In this document: positions 24,906-43,881 of the stretch, in pieces
How positions within the stretch are numbered: position 1 is the first letter of the stretch
Layout of the letters: each line of letters begins with the position of its first letter
Source: Pogonophryne albipinna
Lineage: Eukaryota > Chordata > Actinopteri > Perciformes > Artedidraconidae
Length of the DNA: 64,000 nt
NCBI GenBank assembly: GCA_028583405.1
Contig: CM053256.1
Location: forward strand, 10,614,494 to 10,678,493
Direction: 5' to 3'
Program-made: the position numbers and the translations under genes
The notes under the pieces: model-generated
Told to the model about the DNA's origin: nothing
Seen by the model: only the letters and a program-made list of their open reading frames with translations
The model's database searches: none

Positions 24906-27604
24906 TTACGATTCACAGTCTAAATACCCTAAAACTAATCTAAAGGCCCCTTTAATGTTCCTCTCATGTCATTTTGAGGTTGATATTTGTTATTTTTGAA
25001 TGAAATGTTCTGATAACTATTGCTTGAATTGCTCTGAAATTTGGTACAGCTATTCAAGACCCGCTCCGGATGAATTGCAAACACTTTGGGGATCCCCTCA
25101 CCTTCCATCTATCGCGTGTTTACATGATCTATATTTGCTTCAAGTCTTGTGGCAAGTCATATGACATTAACCTACTAGCGTGCAAAGAAAATGTTAAGTG
25201 GGCTATTTTCAATTAATTTTCTCGAAGTTTAAACTCACAACTAGGTGTTAATTTATTCAAATAGCCAGATATTTAAATATTTCTGTGTAATATATTTCAG
25301 TATGCAGAAGTTACTTTTGATCCTCTATTCTAGGGGCTGCCCTTACTTTGCATAATGGGAAGCCCCATTTGGAGCTGCGTCGCGTGAGGGATTTGCATGC
25401 TAGGTGCAGGCTGCGGTAATCTGTGCAAGTAGCAACAACCTGCCTGATCAAGTGCTTAAGTGCAACTCTACATGACACTAATATACCAAAAGGGTTTTTA
25501 GCTGTCACAGTGGCCGTGCTGTGCCTCTTTTACGTTTTTCATTTGTTTCCCATTGAACATTAGACAGGAATTCACCCTGAGAAGCAGCATGTGTGTGAGA
25601 GTGTGTGTCTTGCTTGTAGTGGAAACTCTTTGGGAATCTGTGCCATGGAATGTCTGGGCAGGATTCCCTCGTTTCCCCAGCGGAGCGGACCATTCACACA
25701 CGACTATCTGTACGCAACATGAACACGTAGCACAGCAAAGCATGGAAACACATTGTCCATTTGTGTGGACTTAACCTCGACTCAAAGTTCATGAGATCTA
25801 TGTTTTGGTCTTATTGCTCCAGAAATTACAAGATGATCTGTTGTGAAATCACTCAAACATATTCTGCTTCTGTCTGTCTGCTTTCTTCCATTCTATCTGA
25901 CTTCTGACACCTTTGCTCTCTGACTTCTCTCTTCTTCTTCTCCTTTCACTGGAAAGCAACTTCAGGTTGACCTTGTGACACATCTCTCCCACGCTGACCA
26001 CACCAGTGTGGTTTATCCTATACGGCGCTTTGCTGACCCACAATATCATACAGGCACACACATTTTCTGTTGTTGCGTCACTCTCCTCTGGTCAAGCCTG
26101 TAACTACTACACAGCTGTTCCTGCTTAGCTGTCAGAGCCAAGATGTCAGAGACCATAGTGTGTGATTGGCTGACGTCTGAGTGCGTCCTGTGTGTGTGGG
26201 AGACACTATGTGGGCTCCTGCCCTCTCTGCCACAGAGAGTCGTGGTCGAAACAGTCAACTGACCTGTGACCTTATCCTACAGGAGTCATTTACGTCTCTC
26301 TTGTCACCACAGTGTAAACATGTTTGATGTGGGGGAGAATAACAATGCTAAAAATCCCAGAATTCATTTAGTCACATTTGTGATAAAATACTGATTTGAT
26401 CAAATCATTGCTCTTTAAAGTTCAAACCAGTGCTTTATGAAGCTTCAGATTTTAAATATCAGAGCACAGGAGTCAGCAATCTAGGTTTCATTTTGTAGTT
26501 TTGGCTGATCATTTATATCAGTTATGGTAACAATATGACTCACCACATTGTTTGCTGGGATTTGGGGGCTTTGCTAAAACAAAGCCTGACAAGTAGCCAA
26601 AACATACTTGTACATTTTAAATAAATTCAAATTATCTAATTGCTGTTCAAGGATTTTGTTACATTCCCAGAACTAACCAATTAACTTGGCCAGTATTTTA
26701 TTATAACAAAGAAAAAACGCAAAAATAAGATTCAAGTCGTAATACATCTGAATTATGCTGGATATCAGATTAATAGCGCATCATACTTTCAGAGATTTTA
26801 AGATCTCATCCAACATGGACCAATGTAAAAACTACATGAATACATCAGGCATACATTTTATTTAAAAAGAAAAAGACCAGATCCGAAAGGGACCAGAGAA
26901 AAGGAAGGTATGATTCCACTAAATCCGAGGATAATTAGATCTGATACAAAATATGATGGAAATAAACCAACATAAATAGAAAAGAAACACACTGGCAATA
27001 AAAGGACCAGCCACTGAGCAGCAGTACATTTTCCCTTTCTTTTTACACAGTCTTTATGTCTCGCTTAACAACATATTGTGACATAGTGGGCCCATTTGGA
27101 TCCACTCAGAAAGTAGATACAATGACACAGGTACATGAGACCCTTATTAATACAACAGGACCCATGACTTCCTGGTCCTGGGTCAGGTCTGCATTAACCA
27201 AAGGAACCAAATTAACCAGTTAAGACCCTCCTTATTTATCCTAATGGTTATAATAAAGGAGCTGATGGTCTGAGTTTGAAAATGATCAATAGTAGAAAGA
27301 GTGCAGCATAAGCCATTTGGACAAAAAGCGGTTTTATCTCTAAAAAAAATAGGTCAGGCAGAACAGTGTTTGTGAAAAAAGGAAATAACCAAAAGTGTAT
27401 CATCTACTTATTCAAGACATATTATTTTGCAATGGATTTAAATAGTGCTTGTGAGTGTGTCCAGTCATGGTCACCATGGTGAAGTCCTGCTAATCGTCAT
27501 GACAACTTAAGCCATCAACACCACAGCCATGGTTGTAAGCCAAAACACGTAACTGTCTCCTACGCATCAACACCATTCACACATGCACTAATGCAAACGC
27601 TTGC
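24906..27604. other. No supported gene
   Basis: Unique-looking, AT-rich sequence. Small frames on both strands at 25500-26260 overlap each other and lack motifs. No repeat family recognised. Confidence 0.5.
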
Positions 27605-27627
27605 ACACACACACACACACACACACA
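27605..27627. repeat. Short (CA)n
   Basis: About eleven CA units. Confidence 0.9.
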
Positions 27628-27995
27628 ACAAAGACGCCCACATGCACATAGACGTATGCAACAGATTCAAGCATCAAAATAGATGTATTTGTTTATGAGA
27701 TAACATTAGGGTGTTGTTTACCCTGGTCAGAGATGAGAGGTCCTGAATTACAACCAGTTTTTAAGGTCACTCACACTCCTTTTGTATAAGTGCAGCCTAC
27801 TTACAGATAAAAGACATAATAAAAATATCCTAAACCATAAAGGTTTGGTTAGATTTTGCATTATTTTAATATTTATTAAAGCAAGAAGTGATGATAGTCT
27901 GTTTTTGTCATGAAGTGTTTCTGTGAGAGAGAAGCACTTGCAGCAAGAGCCTGGAGGCTCTCACCACCAGCTCACCCCAGTCACCTCTTAACACA

Positions 27996-28184
<189 letters not shown>

Positions 28185-28686
28185 GCCCCCAGCACACTGC
28201 TCGAGATAGAAGAAGCCCCCCTCATCCGTTCCTGTATCTGACCCATTTTCCTTTGACTACTGTATACACCGGTGAGCGGCCCTGCCATCTACCCCTCCTT
28301 GTTTCCACTGGGGTGGAAAACACTAGTGGAGTGGGGAAAAATAGGGGAGTGGGAGGACAGGGGCATTGGAAGATGAGCTCAAGGGAGGAGGAAAGTATCA
28401 GGGTGAGTGAGTGCGTCCATTAACCTCCCCAGAGGAATACCGCAGGGGGGCGAGGGGATTGGCCCTTGTACTTGTAAGTGTGTGCATGTTTTTTTATGTG
28501 TTTATTGTGGAAGGTTGGAGTTGGTTCTAAAAAATATTCGGCATCAAAAATATCCTCCCTCAGTATGATGTCCTGTACCTAGAACATCAAAACACATTAG
28601 AGTTGTGTCTCCTTCCTTATACTGTTCTATTTATTGGTAGTGTTATATTTAAACCCATTACTGTAAAGAGGCACTCAAAAGATTTA

Positions 28687-30055
28687 CAGTTTTTCTCGAT
28701 TGCTAACACACTAAAATTCTACATAAAGCACAATTATTTTAACTGACACTCAAAGAGCAAAACATCGGCTCAAATCTCCAAAACTCTAAACACGTTTTCA
28801 GCTTTTCACACAATTTGCAAATCAACATGGCACTTTTTGCAAATCACTGCACACGTTTCTCCACGTAAGACACAGGAATCTGACATGAAGTCACATGTGA
28901 GCTGGTTTAAAACACTGATATTCAAAATGCCTCACACATGGACCAATGATCAAGAAACACGTTCCACCTGACCAAACACCTGATAGCATCATTGTTGGCT
29001 CATCAATCAGGATGTTAGCACTATAAAAAGACCACAGGTGAGAACTCTCTTACAGCAACAATGGAAGCCAACATGGAAGCAAGAGGAAGAGGAGAGGAGG
29101 AGGAGGAGGAGGAGGAAGAGGTGGGTGAGAGTGAGAGGAGGAAGAATGAGAGGTAGAGCTGGAGGGAGAGGACGTGGACAAAGAAGAATACTCTCTAATG
29201 AAATGAAATGTTATCAACCATGGTTTGACGATGAGAGAGGCTGGACACAGGGTTCAGCCTAATCTAAGCCGATTTACTGTCGCCTCTGTAATCCGGACAC
29301 TTAGACTTGAAAACAGGTTAGTTAGTTTTAGCTCTGCATAATTCATGATATATCAGTGCTTATATCTGTTGTGTGAAACGTATTTACTTCATTACTGTAA
29401 TTGAATTGTTGGCATGTTGCATACTATAACTGTACAACAATCCTGCACAATGTACTGTGGTAAACTTACTTTTATGCAACACAGACACTGACCGATCACT
29501 ATATCTTTGTTGTTTATCTGAAGGACTGAGAAACAAAGAGGTGGAAGGCTAAGGATGTTCAATGAGGCACAGGAAGCAGCAGTTACAAACTGGGTTTTGG
29601 CAAACAATGCCATCACACTTAGAGAGATCCGAAGCATAGCAGCTATGTGCTGAGATGAATGTTGCACAATGTTATTTTTGAATAAAATGTGATTTGTTTC
29701 AACAACTCATTTGTATTTCTTCATTTACTGTATTTCTGTAAACTCAAGCAATCTTTCTCTGCAGAAACCTCCATGTACAGAGCACAGCCCAGAACAGATG
29801 AACATGCTTTAGATTATGCTCAGCAGTGTGCAGTTGGGTGGTCAAACAATCTAGTATTATGAATGAAGTGTGTTATATTTGGTGCTAACGTTTGCATTTG
29901 GAAAGTGTTTATGTAGTTTTGAGTGCAGTTCTTCATTTAGCAGGAGAAATGAGGTGTTTTGCACTTTGGGTGTGTGGTTTTGTGAATTGTGTTTAGTGTT
30001 CTGAGAAACTGAGCAATTTAAAAAAAAAATGTGTGTTAGCAATCGAGAAAAACTG
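28687..30055 (+). mobile_element. IS630/Tc1-type DNA transposon, internally deleted, with TA target duplication
   Basis: The outermost 27 bp, TA included, are perfect inverted repeats: 28685-28711 begins TACAGTTTTTCTCGATTG, and 30031-30057 ends CAATCGAGAAAAACTGTA. The TA dinucleotides (28685-28686 and 30056-30057) are the target duplication expected of Tc1/mariner-type transposases. Inside are a TATAAAA-type box at about 29022-29028, a start codon at 29061, an RG/E-rich N-terminal region and transposase DNA-binding-domain fragments, but no catalytic core. At 1369 bp it looks like a deletion derivative mobilised in trans. The perfect ends suggest a relatively recent insertion or strong selection on the ends during activity. 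Confidence 0.9.
29061..29653 (+). pseudogene. Transposase fragment with a GT-AG intron
   Basis: The start codon at 29061 opens MEANMEARGRGEEEEE and stops after some 32 codons. Further fragments continue in other frames: RAGGRGRGQRRILSNEM, then QPNLSRFTVASVIRTLRLEN up to a donor CAG|GTTAGT at 29316/29317. A 207-bp intron (29317-29523) ends TGAAG. The frame then resumes exactly across the junction as R-TEKQRGGRLRMFNEAQE, then WVLANNAITLREIRSI, and stops at 29651-29653. From memory these match the helix-turn-helix part and following linker of an IS630/Tc1-type transposase common in fish (SRYTVASIIRTFRRENR; RMFTPEQE...LANNAIRLREI). The DDE catalytic domain is absent. Confidence 0.8.
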
Positions 30056-30057
30056 TA

Positions 30058-31680
30058 ATGTTGCATTACAAAAGACAAACAAATATGTAAAAAGTTTATT
30101 AAACTTACAGAGGCTCGAATATCATGACTGACTACCAATTACCTGTGTTTAAAGTTCGAAACAAGTTCTGAACCTACACTGCCTGATTAAACAGCGTGTA
30201 TTGTATTTTTCCAGTTTAAGCTGAGAAAGCTTGGTGAAGATATTTTAGTAATGTTCCCATTACACAGCTGTTTTCACAGGAGGAAGGGTACTCCCCATGA
30301 AAATCACCTCAAAGTTGTGGAGTCATGTGATCCATCGGATAACATATCGTTGTCTTTATGATTTTTCCGCATTGTGTGTTCCTCACGTAGTAATTCAGCT
30401 CTATTTGGAAATCTCCTTGTTTGTTGACGCAGTAAATCCCTTCGGGGGAACTCCCACTTCCGACATGATATGCCAACAACTACAACCATTTTAATGAAAT
30501 AAACAACAGTATCACAGTTACATCACGTTTTACATGACGTCTCTGTTCCGAAATGTGGATGTTACAGCTTCCCTGAATGCAGTATAGAAGGCGTGTTTTA
30601 AGTAACAGGCACTCCTAACTTCACTATCAGACCTAATGTTTCCTTTGAAAAATACGTACCAACAGTTACCTACATTTTTATACACCTTATGTTTCCTCTA
30701 ACACAAGCATTGGGCCTGCATTTTAAGTTTGAGTGAAAAACACACTAGCGGGTAATAGCGTAATACTAATGGTGTTGTAGGAAGGCCTTTTCTGTGTCCT
30801 GTGGATATCGAGGTTTAAACTGTACAACTGGGATCACCAAGACAATCTGCCATCTTTCTCCCTGAGCCGTCTGGTCACACAGAGAGGGGCTGTAGTCTGG
30901 TGATCAAGGTAGTGACAACCTCGCCCACTCTGGTCTCACTTGCTGGTTTCATCCTGTTAACCATGTGATGTAAATGGAACTGAAAACACCCACTATGTCT
31001 ACAGTGCCATGGCAATCATATGACATCAGTATAGTTATGACACAGCTTTATTATCACCTGGTAGTGTCATGGGTTATTTCATAGAGTAGGGTTAAATAGA
31101 TGCCAAATGGTTGGTTAGGAGATACTTAATCTGAACCAGTGCATATGAACTGAGCTAATGTATCTGATGACCTGTGGATGTTCTGTTGGCTGCAGATCAG
31201 CACATTGTTCCATTAAAATGTCTACACACATTGCATCAGATCCACCACTGTGAACAGCTGGATGACTATTGGTGTTTGTGGCAAGGAAGTGCGCACTTTC
31301 ACTGGTTGCTTTTATGTGTAAGTGGATTTCTGTATTTTGGGTATTTGCTAATCCAGGAAAGAGAACTGAGTTATAGACTCTTTTCTAAAAATATACCTTC
31401 CATTGCAGCTTTCATCACTTCCTCTTTCTGACTCACACACACACATACAGTGTATGTTCATGTAACTTAACGAGGCCTAACAATTTCCTTATCTAGCATT
31501 GCGTGGTTACCATGTTGTGTGAGCCTTTGATTGTGTGTCTGTGTGTGTGAGTGGAAAGTGCTTTGGTGTAATGGCACAATGTGTGGGCTGGGAAACAGCT
31601 GGTGGCTTCAATTAACACGCATGGATGCAAAGATACTTGTGTTCCAAAGGGTAACTCTACACATGATGTACTGTGATAGT

Positions 31681-31684
<4 letters not shown>
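30058..31684. other. No supported gene
   Basis: AT-rich unique-looking sequence. Small frames near 30300-30490 overlap on both strands without motifs. Confidence 0.5.

Positions 31685-31748
<64 letters not shown>
31685..31748. repeat. (AT)n-(TG)n microsatellite
   Basis: About 28 AT units followed by four TG units. Confidence 0.97.
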
Positions 31749-34411
<2,663 letters not shown>

Positions 34412-34489
34412 TTTACATCATTATGTAAGTATTTCACAACACACAAAAACTGCAAAGCCAGCCCAGGAGCCAGCCCAAAGCCTGCCCAT

Positions 34490-34762
34490 CGCCACCACCT
34501 TGGCAGTGGTGGCGAAGTCCATAGGGACTTGGCTTGGCAACTGGAAGGTCACCAGTTCAAGTCCCGGAAAGACCAAGTGCTACCGAGGTGTCCCTGAGCA
34601 AGGCACCGTTCCCTACACTGCTCCCCGGGCGCCGTACATAATGGCAGCCCACTGCTCCTAACACTAGGATGGGTCAAATGCAGAGAAACCGTTTCGTTAC
34701 ATGGTACCTGTACTGTGTAATGACAATAATTTGAATCTATCTATCTATCTATCTATCTATGT
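34490..34762 (+). mobile_element. tRNA-derived SINE
   Basis: A B-box-like promoter element GTTCAAGTCC lies at 34555-34564, in agttcaagtcccgg, with an A-box-like tggcgaagtcc at about 34509-34520. A body common in fish SINEs follows (gagcaaggcaccg, ctgctccccgggcgcc, ataatggcagcccactgctc, gggt.aaatgcagag). It ends in a tandem ATCT tail (34736-34760). A 9-bp perfect stem (CGCCACCAC/GTGGTGGCG, 34490-34514) sits at its left edge. SINEs are transcribed by RNA polymerase III and use LINE machinery. Family name not assigned. Confidence 0.75.
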
Positions 34763-35058
34763 ACAGTAGAAACCAGACACTTAATATTTAATGTTTAAAC
34801 TGAGACTCAATCAGCTTCCAGTTACATGTCTGTTATCCTTTATCCTTTTTCCCAGCCTGATGTCATCGCTGTTGATTAGTTACTCATGCTTAAATACACA
34901 TTGTTATGTTTAAGTAACTCAAGAATGTATGAAAACAATGTGCAAAAAAGTTTTAGTTTTTACAAGTTCTCCTGCTCTGTCTCCCACTCACTACACTGTC
35001 CAATATTTATTTTGCCAACATTCAGTATTGACATCTTCTCCTGCCTGCTGAGTGTGTT

Positions 35059-35062
<4 letters not shown>
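34763..35062. other. No supported gene
   Basis: Short unique-looking stretch between the SINE and a GT array. Confidence 0.5.

Positions 35063-35129
<67 letters not shown>
35063..35129. repeat. (GT)n microsatellite, about 33 units
   Basis: Uninterrupted GT array flanked by TTTG and TATG variants. Confidence 0.97.
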
Positions 35130-35137
<8 letters not shown>

Positions 35138-36216
35138 TTGTGTTTGAACTGCTCTGAGGACATCCAGTTTGAGTGTTTCTCCTCCAATGCTCTTTCCGGT
35201 TGAGGAACAGTAGTTTTTCTGTCGATGGGGCTTATGGATTGGCACATTCAGCGTCACTGCCCCCACTCGCTCGCCCACACATGCAAACACAGGAACAAAC
35301 TAGATTCATACTTTGTTTCATTGGTCAGATGACATATGAGGGACTTTTTATTGTGTGCATTGCGCAAAACACAAAAAAAGTGTGACAATAGCCTTGTCAT
35401 ATTGAACACTTAATTGTGTTGTTGTTGACCTGTGCATTGTAGATAGGGAGAGACACATAGAGAGCTCTTTCAAACACATGTAAACCACAACGCCTCATGC
35501 GCTGGACCAGAAGAACACTGTTCCTTCAAGAACATCCCCAATACTGATACCATACAGAGTCATAAGAAGAGTCTGTGTGTTTGCCCTTTGTGGAAAAAGG
35601 GTTTGTGTCCTTAGTTGCAGCCGGTGCATTAATTCATTCAGTGGCAGGTAGACTTACAGTCACTACATGTGTGGGCTCACATATTGAAATACTAAATTAT
35701 TTTCTCAAATGCACAAAACAAAATCCACTCATTCATCATTAATAGGCATGGTAGACTTTTTTGATTAGTCTAGGATGATTAATGTAATTTATATATTGAA
35801 GGATGAAATGGTCGTCAGTGGGTCAATGTGATTCTTTAAGGTTATTTATTTTGTTACAGATAGATTAAAATAAAAGGTTAGAAATGTCAGTTTGGTTAAA
35901 TTAACAATAGACACCCATTCCCTTTATTCAAGTTTTTTTTAAACTAACTAAATGGGAAAAAACAAAACAATCCTATTCTTACAAATATAAATTCTGTTTA
36001 TGAGTGAAAGAAAACCTTGATCTATTTAAAACTGCTGCAACCTTTTCTATTATGACCAGAACTAGGTGGCTAATGATAGCTACTGTTAGAACACTTTGGA
36101 TAGGCATTGCTCCATATAATGTTAATGATTATGTCAGATACTTTTACAGCAGTAACACTACATTTTTGAACTTATCATGATCCCATAACTGTTATGTTCA
36201 GCAAAAGTGACGTGTG
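35130..36216. other. No supported gene
   Basis: AT-rich unique-looking sequence. Confidence 0.5.
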
Positions 36217-36551
36217 CTTAACCTGTTCAGGGTTTCAGGGAGTTGGAGCCTATCCCAACATGTACAGAGCGAGAAGCAGGATATTTCGGCAGTAAATCAG
36301 AAGGCATGCACATTTCTACCTACAGGCAATACAAAGCTACTACCTGCATTTCTATTGCATGTGAGCGAAAACGGAGCACTTTGAGGACCTACTCGCTTTA
36401 AGACAAAACTGCTTACCAGTGATTGGCCCTGATGCCCTCCATCCTTTATCTATAGCCTCATGTTAGTGTCCAGTCTATCACGTGGTTAACATTCAGCATA
36501 TTGTAAATCACTCACTCACATTCACATCAATTAACAATTTAGAGTCACCAG
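36217..36551. mobile_element. Degenerate LINE-3'-end-type interspersed repeat
   Basis: The left part reads cctgttcagggtttcaggg.gttggagcctatccca, and the right part cattcacatcaattaacaat then tttagagtcacca. From memory both belong, in this order, to a very abundant fish repeat. The middle is heavily diverged or contains an insert, so the copy is old. Confidence 0.5.
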
Positions 36552-37560
36552 TAAAAGGCACAAAAAGTAGGATTTGTTGGTTGCGGCTTGTAAACCCCAA
36601 ATTGAAAGTTGCCCCCTCCTTCTCAACTCAATGACAATAATTGTGCTTGCCAGCAGGTAAAGCCAACCCCAGATTCCCTCTGGTTTTGGATTTGTCTGCT
36701 TTTTGCCTTACTATATTTGCTTGACGCCTACAAACAAATATAGCATTAAAAAAGCACACTTCTCCTGTTTTCTCAGTCATTTGATCCCATCAGGTATATC
36801 AATATTTTCCTCTCTGTGTTTTCTCTCTCTTCTTGCTTAGTCCTGCTGATGAAATCCCCTGTTTGGTGTTGCTGTGACAGCGGAAAGAAAGTCGGTCATG
36901 GGGTCACAACCGCGACCAGATAACTGCATTACAGAGTGACGTTACATGAATGTCTTACTCCAGCAGCTTTACTATACACACCGGGGACTCTGTAAGCTGG
37001 GAAAGCCCACAAACAAACACATGCACACGCGTACATAGCCACACTTACTTATCCAATTAGGACATTAGTTAGTTGCAGCCTGGCGCGGGCCTCATCGGAC
37101 CAACACTGATCCAATTATTAGTGGAGGGATTGGCCGGGTAATCTAGTGTTTCCCAGCTCTAAGGTGCTTAAGCGGCACTATGCCACCGCATCAGGAGGAC
37201 ACCTCATACGCACAAAGGATCCCCTTGCTATTTTTGTGGACATATACGCTGTCTATCCGGTGAGTCAACAAAGATGAGGAAGAAGCCAAGAAGCGACTTC
37301 CACTCAGTCAGCAGAGTTGCACAGAGTGAACGTAGAGCTTAGCCAGGGAAAGACACTTTCCCCTACGCACGGCTCTGACTACACAAAACTCCTAATCACA
37401 TGCCAGGAATAGTCACAGACATATACACTCTGGAAATTATTAACACAAACGCAGAACAATCAGCGGATGGAAGCCCTTGGGATGCTGCTTTCACCCGCCA
37501 AACATGCACTCATTTTCCATGTGCTAGAAAACTATTGATACCATTCGTATATTGAGTGAG
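36552..37560. other. No supported gene
   Basis: Unique-looking sequence, moderately CpG-containing around 37060-37260 without clear promoter motifs. Confidence 0.45.

Positions 37561-37621
<61 letters not shown>
37561..37621. repeat. (GT)n microsatellite, interrupted once
   Basis: About 30 GT units with one TTT variant near 37575. Confidence 0.95.
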
Positions 37622-37624
<3 letters not shown>

Positions 37625-37797
37625 GACATGTGTATTTTCCAAGAGCCTCTTCATCAAACAACACACCACAATGAGGCACACTCCAAACAAGGCCACAAGT
37701 CCATACAGTGGCTCTCAACTAACACTCACTATGTAGTGAGGCTCTGCAGAGCTGTTATATTCTCTTTTATTCTCTTTTACTCACACACACTCACACA

Positions 37798-37810
37798 CCC
37801 CCCCCCCCCC
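37798..37810. repeat. (C)13 homopolymer
   Basis: Thirteen C residues between CA-rich flanks. Confidence 0.95.
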
Positions 37811-38772
<962 letters not shown>

Positions 38773-38903
38773 CGTGCCTGCCTGCCTGAGGTAAACTAGG
38801 GAATGTTGATGCTGATGTGTCTTGATGGAGTCTTACACAGATACAGACCCTGCCTGTGACTCACAGACGAGACACACGTATCCCCTTTGGGACGGCCCAA
38901 GGA

Positions 38904-40846
<1,943 letters not shown>

Positions 40847-43072
40847 AATGTTGGAGAGAACATCCCTTGCTCCCAGCAGGAATGAGGGATGCCCACCACT
40901 GCATATTGTGGTTAATCTGACATGAGCCCTGTGTGTGAGAGGTGAAAGATATGCGTGTAATGTTCTTTCCCTCACACCGCTCCAATGTCCGGCAAGGTGT
41001 GCCTCTGTTTCTGACATCATGTTAATATCAGTTCCTGAACCTGATCCGTGTCCATTGTCTCAGCCATTGTAACAGAAATGATGATGGAGAGGATGGATAC
41101 ACACTGAAAAACAGATGATCTATGCCACATGTGAAAGGATCATAGTTTTGGCAATCATAATCAGTAATACGTAATAATATCATTGTACCAACCAGGGTAA
41201 AGGGATGTTCAATTGATATTATGCATATGAAATTACTTTTTTTTCATTTTTTTTATTCTGCTAACTGTGCAAACAGTTATATAATGTCTCATGTGTATGT
41301 GAAAAAGCTTGATTCACACTACAGACATCTACGTCAGGATGCTTCGACTTCTGCTGCACCACTTTTGATATTGTATTGTCTGTCCTCTGCAAGTCCTCCA
41401 ACTTGCTTGCTCATAATTACTTTTTTTTTATCCCATAGACAGTCAACAGTGGAGCTAATATAGCCTAATATAATAATAATATTGCTGTTAAAATAACTTT
41501 ACAATACACCAATTATATTAAAAAGGTCTGTCCTAAGCCATTTTCAGTTTCTGACTTTCTGAAAAGAAATGAAAAAACTAAAATTCCCCCAAACTTCTGT
41601 ATCTCTGAACTATCTCTTTTACCAAATTGTTCATAGTCTATCCATCTATCGGCCATTTTACTTGTCTTTGCAAACTTTGCTGTGGTGAGATTGTGTTCTA
41701 TGATCTCAACAATTTGTTGGTGTGTAAATTGTTATCATAACTGATCAAAACAATGACCACAACTTTGGAAATTAGACTGAAATAAGACATTTTTAAAACT
41801 AGAGTCATTCTTTTATGAGTTGTTCTAAAATCTGGCCTTTTATTGCTTTCCAATCAGGTGTCAACACACTGTAGAAGGGCTTTGAACTGATGGTAACAGC
41901 GACAAAGAAAGCGTGTCACTACCTCTCGTCACTTTCTCTCTGCATTCCTTTCATCTGTGAACCTATTTCTTTTTTCCTCTGAATGACTTCATGACTGCAT
42001 AGAATATGTTTTATTGCACTCTGGACTGCTATTAGGTAATTGTCTGCAGCGCTCGTCTGTAGTGTGGAATAAACCTGACCACTTAGGTATCTGAGGAATC
42101 CAAAGCATCAACACATTCTGGCTGATAACACAGGAACAGCCTGATTCCTATCACCTGTGATGGTGTAATGGTCTCTGTCTATGAGTGTGTTTGGGTGTGT
42201 GGGAGTCAGATGTGTTGTGTCTTCATACCATAATAGGCTTCTCCAAATAACTGTCCCATAATTCTAGTCTCGTGAGTAGATACAGCCGGCTCTGGCCTCA
42301 AAAGGAAGAGAGAGAGGGGGAGACAGTTGCTGTAACTCTCACTTTCACTCTCTCTGTTTCAAACACACACACACGCTGGACTCTAACACAGACAGCAATG
42401 TTTCCGGAAGGAATTCCAGGCATCCCGGGAACTATCTTCCTGATTCCTAAAGGCTTAGTATTATGCTCATCCTGTCTAGATCTTCAGCCAAGAAACACAC
42501 AGTTCAAAAAGCCCAGATATCCATTCGGAGGAGCTGAATTTACGTCGTGACTGAGCAGAGGGGAATGCTGCTGTAATCCTGGCCGCGGTGAAACCACGAG
42601 TGATGAATTCCAACGGTGATGCTGAGCTGGCAAACGCACACGGGAATACCACAGAGTCAACAGAATATGTGCAATATGGTCAGGAGAGATGTGTGGAAGA
42701 CCTACGGAGAGATAAAAGATAACCTGTTGATGACCAAGATGGTGTCTCACTTAACTTAAAAACGTGCTGTGGAGTTGAGAGGTGGGATTTCACCAAAGCT
42801 CCCCTTACTCTCACACTGCTTTCAAAGCTGTCAAACCCACAGGCTCCTTGAAACAGTTTTATCATTGTGAGGGTGAACATGATGCGATAATACTTTATGT
42901 CAGATCAAATCTGAAATATGACTTGCATCACATGTGCTCCATTTGCAGCATCAAACAAAGACATGTATAACATCACAATCACTGAAGAGAAACATGCTCA
43001 AAGACCCTCTAATGTACATTTGACCTGGGATTCTGCTCTGTATTTTATTTGAAGATTGTAGTGAGGGTCATG
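40847..43072. other. No supported gene
   Basis: Mostly AT-rich. Short frames at 42272-42880 lack motifs. No repeat recognised. Confidence 0.5.
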
Positions 43073-43881
43073 CAGGGGCGGACTGGCCATTGGGAATACC
43101 TGGAGTTTTCCCGGTGGGCCGGTGCTGTGCGTGGGCCGGAGGGCCAAAAAATAAATTAAAAAAAGAATAATTTAAATTTTGCCTAAATCCTAACGGCCCA
43201 CATTTGTAAGTGTTCCGGCCACTCCCTTTTTTTGGGGGGGGAAACGGGGTTCAGGGGGAGTTCTGAACACATTCTGTTACTGAGTTTAGGCTAGTTAGCT
43301 AGCAGGTTTATTGTTTTGGGTGCAGTCACTTTTGCCTCCACTTGCTGTTCAAATAAATGTTGAAAGAAAAAGTAAATCTGTTCATATGGGTGTTGAGAGA
43401 TGTATCCATAGATTTAGTCCCTAATTTTGCTCTCAAAGTGCACCAGATTGATGCATTTAACTTCAACATTTAAAAAAAAAAAATCTTCCCGGGGGAGTAT
43501 GCCCCCGGACCCCCCTAGAGGAGGTGAGGTCCACCACCTGCCCACACCCCCTGTTAAATTGTCTCACCCACATTGACGATGCTTCCTACGCCCATGTTTT
43601 ATTCCGTGCGTCAAGTCAGGCAAATTGGGTCAAAATGTTATTGCATCAATGATCTGTTAACATTAAAATCAATTAATATATGCTGTAACTATTTTTGCTC
43701 TAGGCAACTCAAGGGCTCAGGTAATGTGATTACTATATGAATAATGGTCCAAAATAACATTAAATGCATAGGGTTTTTTGTTAAGTAACATACTTTCGTC
43801 GCCGGCCGGCCGATACATGCCGCGCATTAAGTGGGCCTGTCTGTCAATTAATCCCCGGGCCACTTTTGCAGTCCGCCCCTG
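43073..43881 (+). mobile_element. Complete non-autonomous hAT element with perfect 8-bp target duplication
   Basis: The left end CAGGGGCGGACTG and the right end CAGTCCGCCCCTG are 13-bp perfect inverted repeats. The 8-bp sequence GGGTCATG flanks both sides exactly (43065-43072 and 43882-43889), the hAT target-duplication signature. The first part is nearly the same as 8577-8725. The interior has a G-rich block (43226-43258), a palindromic CCGGGGG/CCCCCGG-type stretch around 43490-43515, and no intact transposase frame. At 809 bp it would have been mobilised in trans. The perfect ends and target duplication suggest a young insertion. Confidence 0.95.

Noticed and set aside
29038..29262. Arg/Glu-rich frame taken as an independent small gene
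   Set aside because: It lies inside the IS630/Tc1-type element and is one of several frameshifted pieces of its transposase N-terminus.
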